Positions 22,091 to 32,247 of a stretch of 64,000 nucleotides of DNA are shown one piece after another (the first letter of the stretch is position 1; every line of letters begins with the position of its first letter). This stretch comes from Narthecium ossifragum (lineage: Eukaryota > Streptophyta > Magnoliopsida > Dioscoreales > Nartheciaceae). The stretch is from the NCBI GenBank assembly GCA_963920575.1, contig OY986965.1, positions 22,518,047 to 22,582,046 on the forward strand, written 5' to 3'. The position numbers and the translations under genes are program-made. A model generated the notes under the pieces. That model was not told where the DNA came from, did no database searches, and saw only the letters and a list, made by a program, of their open reading frames with translations.

Positions 22091-25000
22091 TGATACGATG
22101 CACCTTCTCAAGGGCTTTCGTACCGGGTCTCTTGCCTTATCTCATATCCTCTTTAGCCAAATCTATGGCTAGGTCGAGAGATACCTTTAGGGTTTTAGGA
22201 GAAGGACCCTAGGTATTCGACGAGGAAGGCGAAGACTAGAGGAGGAGACGGATGAGAAGAGGGATACCTTGCAGCTCCTCTAGGGTTGGCTGGCTTCTCT
22301 TGGAGATCCAAGCCTTGGAGAACGTGGGTGATGGCTGGTAGTGGTGATGATGGTGGCGAAGGAGTGGACGGCAGCGGAGAAGGAGACCGGTGATGGAGAA
22401 GAACCGGCTGTAGAGAGAGATGAAGGTGGCTGGTGGATTATGAGGAAACTAGGTTACAGCTACTCCTATATTACTTCTACTCCTAGGATTTATCTCTACT
22501 AAATAATAACTCTCATAAATTCGTCCATGCATAATTACAAGCTATGGAGGTCCTTTTATAGAGGCCTCAAGAGAATTCTACTACAACCTGAATACTACCT
22601 TGCTTTAATCAGCAAGTAACCAGACTTTCCTAATAAGACTCAATCTTATCTCAACTTCCTAATAACAAGGACTCATAATAGGAACTGATTTAAGCAAATC
22701 ATAAACTGAACTCAATCTAGGAAACTGACTCAATCAAGATAACTACTAACTAGGAAATCAACTAAGTAAGCAAACCAGCTAGGGAATAAGAATCCTTCTG
22801 GCTGGTTGGGCTTAGGATGCCCAAAGTGACCTGGTTGCAGCCAACTCCTTGGCGTGGGCCCATCCAAGCAAGGACGTGGGTCCCTTCTTGGAATGGCTCG
22901 GTTCGACCTCGTATCATCCCTCCTCCCTTCGAAATTGGCCTTGTCCTCAAGGCCTGAATGTGATGAGGAAAGAGGGCTCTTCTCTTCTCTAACCGGAGTG
23001 ATGTGGCTGGACCGCAACTGTTGCTCTGTGCTCGGCGGTGAGAATCCCGGTCTGGCCCATGTTGGATCTAATGGTAACTGGGCCATTGAATCAGGGGGCC
23101 ATGCAGCTGGTGAGAACCCTGGTCGCACCCATGGTGGATCAGGTGGTAACCGGATCGGTGAATCAAAGAGCCATGCTGCCGGTCTAGAAGGAGGGAGCTG
23201 AAACTTAGGCATATCCGGGGGTCGCTGGAACTCCTTGAAGTAAAGGACGGCCATAGATCGGCGGTGGTGTGTCCTTAGTAACTGGCTTCCTGGTTCAAAG
23301 ACTAAATCAACTCGAATCGAGTCCTTCCAAGGTGGAAGTAGACCCAATGTGGCAGCTGAATACAGTCGTGCCGAGGACGAAGCATCCGGGGGACGATCTG
23401 ATGGTTCAGTTGGCCCCAAGCATGGGATCTTCAATGGTTCTCCTGGATCATCCTCGTCACATCCCATGAGTAGTGTCGCCCATGACCATAGGACGGGATC
23501 TGATCTCCATGGCCTGGTCGGATGTGCAGGGTCTTGGCTTGATGCTGAGTCAAGCTCGCTTTGGCTCAGTCTGAAGTGAAGTCGCATGGGCCACGCTTCT
23601 GCTGCACTATTTGGATCTTGATCAGGTTCAGTTTGACTGAGCTTGATGGAGCTTGGCTGGGTGCAATCAGATCTAGCCGGATTGATTCTGGCTGCATCCA
23701 ATTGAGTCTGACTTAGCCTGGTCTGATCTGAGCTTGGTCGGATCTGGTTGGTGTAACCAAACCTGGTTGTGCTTGGATGGAATCTGACCAAGTCTTGTAA
23801 GCTGCAATCTGACTCGACCAATTGTAGGTGATGGAGTCGGAGTTTGATCAGGTTCAAATCGTAGTGATTTGATTTGATCTGATCAGATAGCTGAGTGGCT
23901 CTGGCAACTGAGACGGAACTGAACTTGGTCGCCGGTGAGGGATGTTCATCAGTGTTTGGATCCCATGGAGAAGGGGGGATGAGAGGATGGGGGTTCGACC
24001 CAATAGGGTGAATCTGGATGGGTGTCGGTTCTGGTGGTTGGGGTTTGGAGCCGGGCTTGGTAATGTCGAGGAAGGGGTCAGGAGGTTTAGGGGACGGCCT
24101 TTGTTGCCCCAGAAGATCCTTCAGTGGGCTGTAGGAGGTCAGGGTAGTAGTCTTGGGCAGAGGTAGACCGTGACTTCCTTGAGGTTTGTCGCCGGAGTGG
24201 GGAAAGATGGAGTTGGGAGCCAGCAGGTTTGTACATGGAATGGCTATGGGTGGAGAGGTTGGGTGGCTTTGAGGGGGACCTTGGTGGAGGTTACATGGTG
24301 TGGGGAGTTCTTCAACAAAGGTGAGGTCGGTGGCTGCAGCTTCATGGATGTTGACTGGGCTGGGATGTGGTGTGGTTGGGTAAGGGGGCAGCGAGTGTTG
24401 TTCATAGGTTGGGTCAAGGGGAAGCTCGGGGGTAGGTGGATAAGGAGTCCTAATCCAGGTAGAGCTGGGTTTATGTTTTGCAATCCAAGTTGTAGCTAGA
24501 ATGGGATTTTCTTTGGAAATCTGAACTCTAGTAGGGCTTGACTGATTTGTAGGAGAATATCGTTGGATCATTGCTTCCCATTGTTCTACTGAAGGGTAAG
24601 GCAAAGGGATCCAACTCTGGACAGCTTCCTTCCATTGTTCAGCCGTAGGGTAAGTCGTACTCCGAGTTTGACTAGGATTCCTAGTTGGAGTAGGATTTGC
24701 AATCCTAGTTTCAGTAGGATCTTGAGTCCAAGTCGTACTCTGAGTTTGACTCGAATTCCTAGTTGGAGTAGGATTTGTAATCCTAGTTCCAGTAGGATTT
24801 GGAGTCCAAGTTGTACTCAAATAGCCATTGGTGTTTGTAGGTTTGGGTTGGTTGTAGGGAGTAGGTAATGGTTGATACGGTGGTGATGGATTGTAGGGAA
24901 GACTAGGGTTGTACGGAGCGTAGGGAGGTGGCATAGGCTGCTGGTATGGTGGCGGAGAAAGGGTAGTGGGGCCAGGTATGGGTGAGGGATGGATAGAGGG

Positions 25001-26161
25001 CTCAAGGTTTGGATACTGGCTCGGTTCATAGGCAGGTTGGATGTGAGGTGGGTAATAGTAGGCTTGTGGAAGAATTGGGTTGTAGGATGCATAGGGTGGA
25101 GGTTGGGTAGGGTTAGGGTTCTGTAGGGATGATGATGAAGGTAAAGGATAATGATGTGGAAGAGGGATTCGACCAGTTATAGGAGTAGGTCTGGTCGGAT
25201 GGACAGTGATCCGTGTAGGGTTTGAGCAATTCACGGTATAACTAGGGTTTTGGCCAGGTACACTTCCTGCCATGTGGACTCCTTCGGAAGGATTCTGGAC
25301 GGCACAGGTAAGAGGAAAGAGCTCTGATACCAAGTTGATACGATGCACCTTCTCAAGGGCTTTCGTACCGGGTCTCTTGCCTTATCTCATATCCTCTTTA
25401 GCCAAATCTATGGCTAGGTCGAGAGATACCTTTAGGGTTTTAGGAGAAGGACCCTAGGTATTCGACGAGGAAGGCGAAGACTAGAGGAGGAGACGGATGA
25501 GAAGAGGGATACCTTGCAGCTCCTCTAGGGTTGGCTGGCTTCTCTTGGAGATCCAAGCCTTGGAGAACGTGGGTGATGGCTGGTAGTGGTGATGATGGTG
25601 GCGAAGGAGTGGACGGCAGCGGAGAAGGAGACCGGTGATGGAGAAGAACCGGCTGTAGAGAGAGATGAAGGTGGCTGGTGGATTATGAGGAAACTAGGTT
25701 ACAGCTACTCCTATATTACTTCTACTCCTAGGATTTATCTCTACTAAATAATAACTCTCATAAATTCGTCCATGCATAATTACAAGCTATGGAGGTCCTT
25801 TTATAGAGGCCTCAAGAGAGTTCTACTACAACCTGAATACTACCTTGCTTTAATCAGCAAGTAACCAGACTTTCCTAATAAGACTCAATCTTATCTCAAC
25901 TTCCTAATAACAAGGACTCATAATAGGAACTGATTTAAGCAAATCATAAACTGAACTCAATCTAGGAAACTGACTCAATCAAGATAACTACTAACTAGGA
26001 AATCAACTAAGTAAGCAAACCAGCTAGGGAATAAGAATCCTTCTGGCTGGTTGGGCTTAGGATGCCCAAAGTGACCTGGTTGCAGCCAACTCCTTGGCGT
26101 GGGCCCATCCAAGCAAGGACGTGGGTCCCTTCTTGGAATGGCTCGGTTCGACCTCGTATCA
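22091..26161 (-). mobile_element. Non-autonomous LTR retrotransposon B, nested in the 5' LTR of A
   Basis: Both sides carry the 5-bp repeat CACGT (22086-22090 and 26162-26166), and the element splits the 5' LTR of A. Its LTRs are 22091-22916 and 25336-26161, 826 bp each; by eye they differ at a single base, so it is young. Orientation is minus: the primer site for tRNA-Met reads at 25332-25321, and the polypurine tract at 22929-22917. Its LTRs share blocks with those of A (TGATACGAG start, TATA region), so B is a cousin of A. The 2.4-kb interior codes for a proline-rich frame but no retroviral enzymes. Confidence 0.93.
22730..25287 (-). CDS. Long proline-rich ORF of retroelement B, function unknown
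   Basis: An open frame of about 850 codons fills the interior of element B and runs into its 3' LTR. A plausible start is the ATG near 25274 (MAGSVPGQNPS); the frame is also open further upstream across the primer site. The first third is rich in Pro, Tyr and Ser (repeated PPPYAPYNP-like units). Next comes a duplicated block of about 30 residues at roughly 24800-24650 (ITNPTPTRN / IANPTPTRN). The C-terminal half holds LWSWATLLMG and DEDDPGEPLKI, which recur in element A, and ends with LEDKANFEG. I see no gag zinc knuckle, protease or polymerase. It may be a diverged gag-like or structural protein, or a frame left open by bias in composition. Confidence 0.45.
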
Positions 26162-27045
26162 CACGTCAGCGACCCCACCGCCACATCAGCGCCACGTCAC
26201 CTGCACTATTCATCGTCTCCCTCCTCAAGTCATACCCTACCTTCCCGCCGATGTCCTTCCCTACCTCCTCTCCGGCCGTCCCCGTCGCCAACCAAGACCG
26301 CCAAAGCCTTCCCCTATCTCCCACGACTCCGGCCAACCCTTTCCCGCCGTCCCTAGCCACCATCACCGTCTCCGGTGATATCCACAGCCAACCCGACCTC
26401 CATCCCCATCGCCGTCATCCCGTGCCCAACCCAGATCTCACTTCCAGATCCCTCCAAAGTAGCCCGCAGACCTTCCTAGACCATATCCCGACGTCCTAAG
26501 CCATCCCTGAGCCTTCCCGTCGTCCCCGACGCCGGTGAACCCAAATCCTACCGCCGTCGACCTCTAGATCCCGCCGATCTAGCCCACCTCCGACCAATCC
26601 ACTCCGGTGGATCTCTTCCCCAACAACCCGCGATCTTCCCTGCCACTATCCCGACCGCCGCCGCCGCTCCAACGCCGGCGATCCACTCCGGCGATTCTCA
26701 GCCGTCGGATATTCCCAGCCACCTTTGGCCAAATTGGCTCAGCCACTTAATCCGGATCCAGCCCAATCCACTTGGTCAGCTTGATCCAGATCAACTCAGA
26801 CTTGACCCAGTCAAGTCCCATCCAATCAGGCTCAGCCAGATCCGATCCAGCTCAAGCCAGATCCGATCTAGCTAGCCAAATCAGCCCATTGGACTCAAAT
26901 CAAGTCCGATTAGGCCGATTCTGATCGATTGGAGCAGTAGAGACCCATTACGAGAGGATCACGAGTAGACCGCTCGTAACAACTTGGTATCAGAGCTCCG
27001 TTCCACCGACTGTGCGGTTCAGACCCTACTGGAAACTTCGCCATC

Positions 27046-28887
27046 ATGTACGGAGTATCCCAGGAGTGGTGGGAACATCAAATTAAGAGTCTGCAGGCCG
27101 AGGTAAATTTTGTTTCAAGTTTGATGGAACGCCAAAGCAGAAACATGGAGCAGATCTCTCGTAGGTGGTCAACTATAGCACCGAGGATAATGATTGCAGA
27201 ACCTGAGCCTGAGCCAACTCTGATTATGACTCCGGTTGTAATTTCGAGTCTGACTGAGACACCAGCAATCAGTAAGGGAGAAGAGATTCAGAAGCTAGTT
27301 GAGGAGCGACAACCGTCCGATTCTCAGATCGAACTGGAGCACATGCTGTTGCAACCTCCTCTGCCAGATCAGGGTGAACACTTTCTACCACATTCTCATG
27401 ATTTTTCCAGAAGTTTTCCTATTTTTCCATATTTTTCCGGAATTTCCCCTGGTTTTCTCTCTCCTCCACGGAATCGGCTCGCCCCTTGCTCTAGCCGCGG
27501 CTCACCATCGGCTCATCCCCTACCTTGGGATCGGCTCATCGTTCCGGCTCACAACCGACACCCATCGGCTCGTCCCCGAGCTGCCACCCCCAGGCCCCTC
27601 TCCGGTGTCTTCCTCTTCGCCCATCCATCGGGGAATCATCGGCGACCTTCCCCGAAGCCACCGTGGCCAACCACGTCGACGATTGAGGCCTGGTTCGCCG
27701 ACATCCAACGCCGGCGAAATCCCCTGTTCCGGCCTCCTCCACTCCACCAAGATCCGAGGTTGATCCCAAGATCAAACCTCACGAGAAAGGTCCCAAGACC
27801 TTCCCGTACCTGTTGCCGACGAGCTCAAGCATCGTCGCGGCCTAGAACACCGGCGAACACCGGCGACGACATCCACCGCGCCGCCACCTTCAGATCCGGT
27901 GTGCTCGAAGCCCCATCCGTCGATCAAACCGTACGGATGGAACGCCCACGTCCCTGCGAAGCTTCCTGTGCCGTTGCCACACTCCGGCGACCATGTTTCG
28001 CCGTTGATCCAGCTCCGGCAGCTTCTCAGCCGTCCGATCAAGACTGCAACTTGATCCAGCCGTTTGATCAGCCTGATCTTCGATCCAGTGGTTCCGATCT
28101 TCGATCTGAACCTGATCCAAGAGTCCCCAGCAATCAGGACCATCCAGATCAACTCCAGGTGATCAAGATGCATCCTCAGCCGTTGATCAAGCATCCGAAG
28201 GTTGAGATGAGTCCTGAAAGGAGCAACCCTCCTTATTCAGATTTCATCTACAATCTGATCAGATCTGATTATGATGGTAACATCGGTTTCGCTCAACTGA
28301 CTCAAGTTCAGATTGACACCGATAGAGTCAACCAAGTCAGACAGGTTTGGACCAGAGTACGACTCAGCGCAGCTGAAGATTCAACTTGGTTCAACCAACT
28401 TCTAGCCCAGACTAGTGCAGCAGAAGCGTGGTCCAGCCATCTTCACTTCAGATTGGACCAAAGCCAGCTTGACCCAGATTCAAGCCAAGTTCCTGCACAG
28501 CTGATCAGACCATGGACGTCAGATCCCATCCTATGGTCATGGGCAACACTACTGATGGGACATGATGAGGATGATCCAGGAGAGCCATTGAAGATCATAT
28601 TCCTGGAGCTACCTGAGCCGTCAGATCGACCGCCAGATGCTCATCCATCACTGCCACTGCTACCACTGGACCCGACATGGGATCGACCTGGTTTCTCCCC
28701 ACCGAGTCCAGAGCTACAGAAGCAAGTTGATTCGGTCCAGCCACATAGAGCCATCCTACCTGACTTAACTCTGTCCTTGAGGACAAGGCCAATTTTGAAG
28801 GAAGGGGGGGTGATACGAGTCGATCCGACTCGACCAACTGGACCCGAATCCAAAAGAGGAACCAAACTGGTTCAACCTCTTTCCTAG
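27046..28887 (+). CDS. ORF of retroelement A, function unknown
   Basis: The frame opens 50 bp after the primer site with MYGVSQEWWEHQIKSLQ and stays open for 613 codons, into the 3' LTR. Residues 5-45 could form an amphipathic helix or coiled coil (HQIKSLQAEVNFVSSLMERQ). The middle is rich in Pro, Arg and Ser with low complexity. Near the end it has LWSWATLLMG and DEDDPGEPLKI, as in element B. The LEDKANFEG phrase at the very end lies in a different frame here, so a frameshift has occurred in one of the two lineages. No retroviral enzyme domains are present. The N-terminal part differs from that of B. Confidence 0.4.
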   Translation: MYGVSQEWWEHQIKSLQAEVNFVSSLMERQSRNMEQISRRWSTIAPRIMIAEPEPEPTLIMTPVVISSLTETPAISKGEEIQKLVEERQPSDSQIELEHMLLQPPLPDQGEHFLPHSHDFSRSFPIFPYFSGISPGFLSPPRNRLAPCSSRGSPSAHPLPWDRLIVPAHNRHPSARPRAATPRPLSGVFLFAHPSGNHRRPSPKPPWPTTSTIEAWFADIQRRRNPLFRPPPLHQDPRLIPRSNLTRKVPRPSRTCCRRAQASSRPRTPANTGDDIHRAATFRSGVLEAPSVDQTVRMERPRPCEASCAVATLRRPCFAVDPAPAASQPSDQDCNLIQPFDQPDLRSSGSDLRSEPDPRVPSNQDHPDQLQVIKMHPQPLIKHPKVEMSPERSNPPYSDFIYNLIRSDYDGNIGFAQLTQVQIDTDRVNQVRQVWTRVRLSAAEDSTWFNQLLAQTSAAEAWSSHLHFRLDQSQLDPDSSQVPAQLIRPWTSDPILWSWATLLMGHDEDDPGEPLKIIFLELPEPSDRPPDAHPSLPLLPLDPTWDRPGFSPPSPELQKQVDSVQPHRAILPDLTLSLRTRPILKEGGVIRVDPTRPTGPESKRGTKLVQPLS

Positions 28888-30124
28888 TTTGACTTGGACT
28901 TCCCTAGTTCAAACTAGAGTATTTAATTAGTATTTATCATTAGTCTTTTATTGAGTCCTAGTTGATTGTTAGGAATTAATTAAGAGTCCCTTTGAGTTAG
29001 GAAGTTGAGTTGAGTTAGAAACCTTATTACTTGCTAATCAAGCAAGGGGGTTTTTCTAGTGGATTAGGACTCTGTCAAGGTCTCTATAAAAGGACCTTAG
29101 TAGTTTGTATTAGATGATGGATGAGATGAATGATTAAGAGTAATTAGTAGAATATCATAGGAGTAGAATATCATAGGAGTAGAAGTAAAGTAGATTCCAC
29201 CCGAAATCCACCATAGATCCACCTTCTTCCCCGTCGGTCATCTTCTCCGCAGCCGGCACCGCCTCCACCAGTGTTTCTTTCTCCCCGTCACTTTCTCTCT
29301 CCTCCACGTCAGCGACCCCACCGCCACATCAGCGCCACGTCACCTGCACTATTCATCGTCTCCCTCCTCAAGTCATACCCTACCTTCCCGCCGATCTCCT
29401 TCCCTACCTCCTCTCCGGCCGTCCCCGTCGCCAACCAAGACCGCCAAAGCCTTCCCCTATCTCCCACGACTCCGGCCAACCCTTTCCCGCCGTCCCTAGC
29501 CACCATCACCGTCTCCGGTGATATCCACAGCCAACCCGACCTCCATCCCCATCGCCGTCATCCCGTGCCTAACCCAGATCTCACTCCCAGATCCCTCCAA
29601 AGTAGCCCGCAGACCTTCCTAGACCATATCCCGACGTCCTAAGCCATCCCTGAGCCTTCCCGTCGTCCCCGACGCCGGTGAACACAAATCCTACCGCCGT
29701 CGACCTCTAGATCCCGCCGATCTAGCCCACCTCCGACCAATCCACTCCGGTGGATCTCTTCCCCAACAACCCGCGATCTTCCCTGCCACTATTCCGACCG
29801 CCGCCGCCGCTCCAACGCCGGCGATCCACTCCGGCGATTCTCAGCCGTCGGATATTCCCAGCCACCTTTGGCCAAATTGGCTCAGCCACTTAATCCGGAT
29901 CCAGCCCAATCCACTTGATCAGCTTGATCCAGATCAACTCAGACTTAACCCAGTCAAGTCCCATCCAATCAGGCTCAGCCAGATCCGATCCAGCTCAAGC
30001 CAGATCCGATCTAGCTAGCCAAATCAGCCCATTGGACTCAAATCAAGTCCGATTAGGCCGATTCTGATCGATTGGAGCAGTAGAAACCCATTACGAGAGG
30101 ATCACGAGTAGATCGCTCGTAACA

Positions 30125-30720
30125 TTCAAGTACATGCAAATTATCAAATCCAAAAGATCAACAATAGTTTTGCATCAAAACTATCAAATCCAAAAGATCA
30201 ACAAGTAGGCAAGGCTTGATTTTTCACATCATAATATTTCTCCCTATTTGACATCATCAAAAGCAATATAGGAGGGGATAAAAAAAGTTTAAGATCATGG
30301 TTAACCATCAAGTTTAAAAAGGACTTTTAGAAATCAAATTAAAATCATTTTCAAACCACAAAGTCATCAAACTTCACAAGCACTTTAATATTATACACTA
30401 AAATAAGTCATCATGCAAATATAAGCTAATTCAATCAAAATTTATGTGCTAGAGGTATGATTGCGTAGGAGACTTTGATAGTGGACATACATTTTCGTCT
30501 TAATATTTTTACTTTGGGCATTTATTTAACATACTAAGCTCCCTTTTAAGAATACTTCGACATTTCTTTTATCTACCCGCTTACCATTTCTCATTCCAAA
30601 TCTCTTAAATAGTTGCTGGGTGTATATGAAGATGCCATCATTGGTTGCTTGATTTGAAGTTCGAGAAAATAATTTTCTTCTCCAATCATGCGTAACTCAA
30701 ATTCACTTTACATTCACTTA
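30125..30720. other. Non-coding flank, nothing recognised
   Basis: AT-rich DNA between retroelement A and the next transposon. It holds a short duplication ('atcaaatccaaaagatcaacaa' like, near 30140-30205). In character it continues the flank left of element A. No gene is seen. Confidence 0.4.
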
Positions 30721-31365
30721 GGGCATGTTTGGATGACAGGAATGGGAAGGAATCCAGTGAATGCAGAGAATGGGCGGATTCCGCGTTCCTCCATTCAGAC
30801 ATTTGGCTTTTATATATGCTTGGAATTCGTGGAATCTGACATCCATTGGATTCCAATTTTTTGGATTCACGGCGTCCGCTCGAATCGAGTGGACGCCGTT
30901 CCGCGTCCCTCTTTTGTATCCGCATATGACTGGTTCGGATCGATCCGAATATGTTTGGATCGATCCAGACGGGTTTGGATCGATCCGATGTGTAAAAACT
31001 GTAAAACTGGTCCCTGTAAAGGGTTTTGGATCGATCCAAACTGGTTTGGATCGATCCGGAATAAGTTTGGATCGATCCAAATATTCTGGATCCATCCAGA
31101 TTGGGTCTGGATCAATTCTGGATCCATCCAGACTGGGTATGGTCTGGATTCAATTCAGACTGGGTCTGGTTCAATCCGAATTAGCAGATTCAGCTCATTC
31201 ATACCAAACAAACCAAACGCCAGAATCAACAGATTCAACTCATTTCATACAGACCAACCAAACAACAGAACCAGAATCACCAGATTCAGCTCATTCCTTA
31301 TTCATCTCATTCAGCCCATTCCTCATTCAGCTCATTCGTCAGATTCTGAGTTGCCAAACACACCC
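30721..31365. mobile_element. PIF/Harbinger-like element (645 bp), TTA target site
   Basis: The left end is GGGCATGTTTGGATG and the right end in reverse complement GGGTGTGTTTGGCAA. Both sides carry TTA (30718-30720 and 31366-31368). No transposase is coded, so it is non-autonomous. The middle holds a phased array of GGATCGATCC palindromes (30937-31129), followed by an A/C-rich half with 'cagattcagctcatt' repeats. It ends only 29 bp before the large MULE. Confidence 0.75.
30937..31129. repeat. GGATCGATCC palindromes phased at about 20 bp
   Basis: Perfect GGATCGATCC starts at 30937, 30957, 30977, 31028, 31048 and 31069, so neighbouring copies are 20, 20, 20 and 21 bp apart with one gap. GGATCCATCC variants follow at 31088 and 31120. 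The spacers are T-rich on the left side (gtttGGATCGATCC). All lie in the Harbinger-like element. Confidence 0.9.
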
Positions 31366-31765
31366 TTAGCAAACTCCTTACATGTATTCTTATTGGATGG
31401 TTTTAAATGCAATACAATATTTGATGTATGCACCCATTTTACTAGGTGTACCACAAGCAATTTTGATAGTACAACATATTACTGGGTGCACCACTCTCCC
31501 ATGACGATATTAGCCTTAGTTAATTAAGCCAGGTGAGAGGGTAACATCCGATATTACCCTTCTCCCCACGATTTAAACCCTCGCATGCACTCGCCGCTGT
31601 CCTCCGTATTCCGCCCTCGTCGTCGGAGAAAACCACCATCGCCGGAGCCTTCGCCCTCTCTCCCGTCGCCGCGACCTCCGTCCTCCTCCCGTCGCGTCCC
31701 TCCTTTAGCACATTACGGGTTAGTCCGCTAACTCGCCGGCATCATTTTAGCATCTATCCTTTTAG

Positions 31766-32222
31766 TTCGGTCTTGTAAATCCGTTCTTAAACCATCATCG
31801 GTCCTGTAAATCCGTTCGTAACCGAGACAAGAGATGCAGTCCTTGGGGTTTAAACGGACTTAGAAAACCAGTTTTTTCCCCCAAATTCGGGTTTAAAACG
31901 CCGATATTTTATTATGTCGGTTTTATTAAACCGATTTGTCTCCTTATATTCGGCTATGTAAAACCGAACTATATTTCCAGCATGTTATGACCGATTAATT
32001 TCGAATAGTTCGGTTTTAAACAACCGATTGTTTATTGTTTCGGTTTCTGGATGCCGAACAGTAGGTATAATTTCGAGTGTTGGTAACCGAACATTAGGTA
32101 TAATTTCGGATTTTGGTAACCGAATTAGGTATAATTTCAGACTTTCGGGACCGAACATTAGGTATAATTTCGGACTATCGGGACCGAACATTAGGTATAA
32201 TTTCGGGTTTCTATAACCGAAC
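31766..32222. repeat. Left CGG-N10-CCG array of the MULE
   Basis: Exact CGG-N10-CCG units begin (first C) at 31768, 31799, 31888, 31918, 31951, 32011, 32041, 32107, 32171 and 32204. One-base variants fall in the gaps at 31855 (CGG..CCA), 31978 (CAG..CCG), 32074 (CGA..CCG) and 32138 (CAG..CCG). Steps are 27-33 bp, most often 33 or 30-31, apart from one 56-bp gap. The usual wider form is TTCGG-N10-CCGAA. The last units sit in a tandem repeat with 'attaggtataattt' spacers. The array ends 20 bp before a splice-acceptor-like tattgcag (32242) and 26 bp before the PMD start codon. Confidence 0.95.
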
Positions 32223-32247
32223 TTGTCATGTTTGTATTGCAGGAGGC

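Larger units (their letters stand above)
21592..30124 (+). mobile_element. Non-autonomous LTR retrotransposon A (LARD-like), interrupted in its 5' LTR
   Basis: The element is bounded by the 5-bp repeat TTCAA (21587-21591 and 30125-30129). The 3' LTR is 28811-30124, 1314 bp, TGATACGAG...CTCGTAACA. The 5' LTR is split by element B into 21592-22090 and 26167-26981, which also sum to 1314 bp. By eye the two LTRs differ at about a dozen sites, so insertion was fairly recent. Directly after the 5' LTR lies the primer site TGGTATCAGAGC (26985-26996), matching initiator tRNA-Met. A polypurine tract, gaaggaaggggggg, precedes the 3' LTR (28797-28810). The 1.8-kb interior has no protease, reverse transcriptase or integrase, so it must borrow enzymes. 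LEDKANFEG, readable just before the 3' LTR, resembles the end of Ty3/Gypsy polyproteins. Confidence 0.93.

Noticed and set aside
26062..26499. Open frame across the right border of element B, repeated at 29271-29642
   Set aside because: It lies in LTR sequence of element A, present in both LTRs; LTRs are not expected to code for protein.
26985..26996. tRNA gene at the TGGTATCAGAGC site
   Set aside because: Only the 12-base complement of the tRNA 3' end is present, at the expected place after an LTR; it is a retroelement primer site.
30688..31527. Open frame of 279 codons on the plus strand
   Set aside because: It reads through the GGATCGATCC palindrome array of the Harbinger-like element and across its border into the MULE; the peptide is a by-product of the repeats.
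31766..32222. The MULE arrays as a plain tandem satellite
   Set aside because: Only the last few units of the left array share spacers; elsewhere spacer sequences differ while the CGG-N10-CCG length is exact, so simple tandem copying does not explain them.
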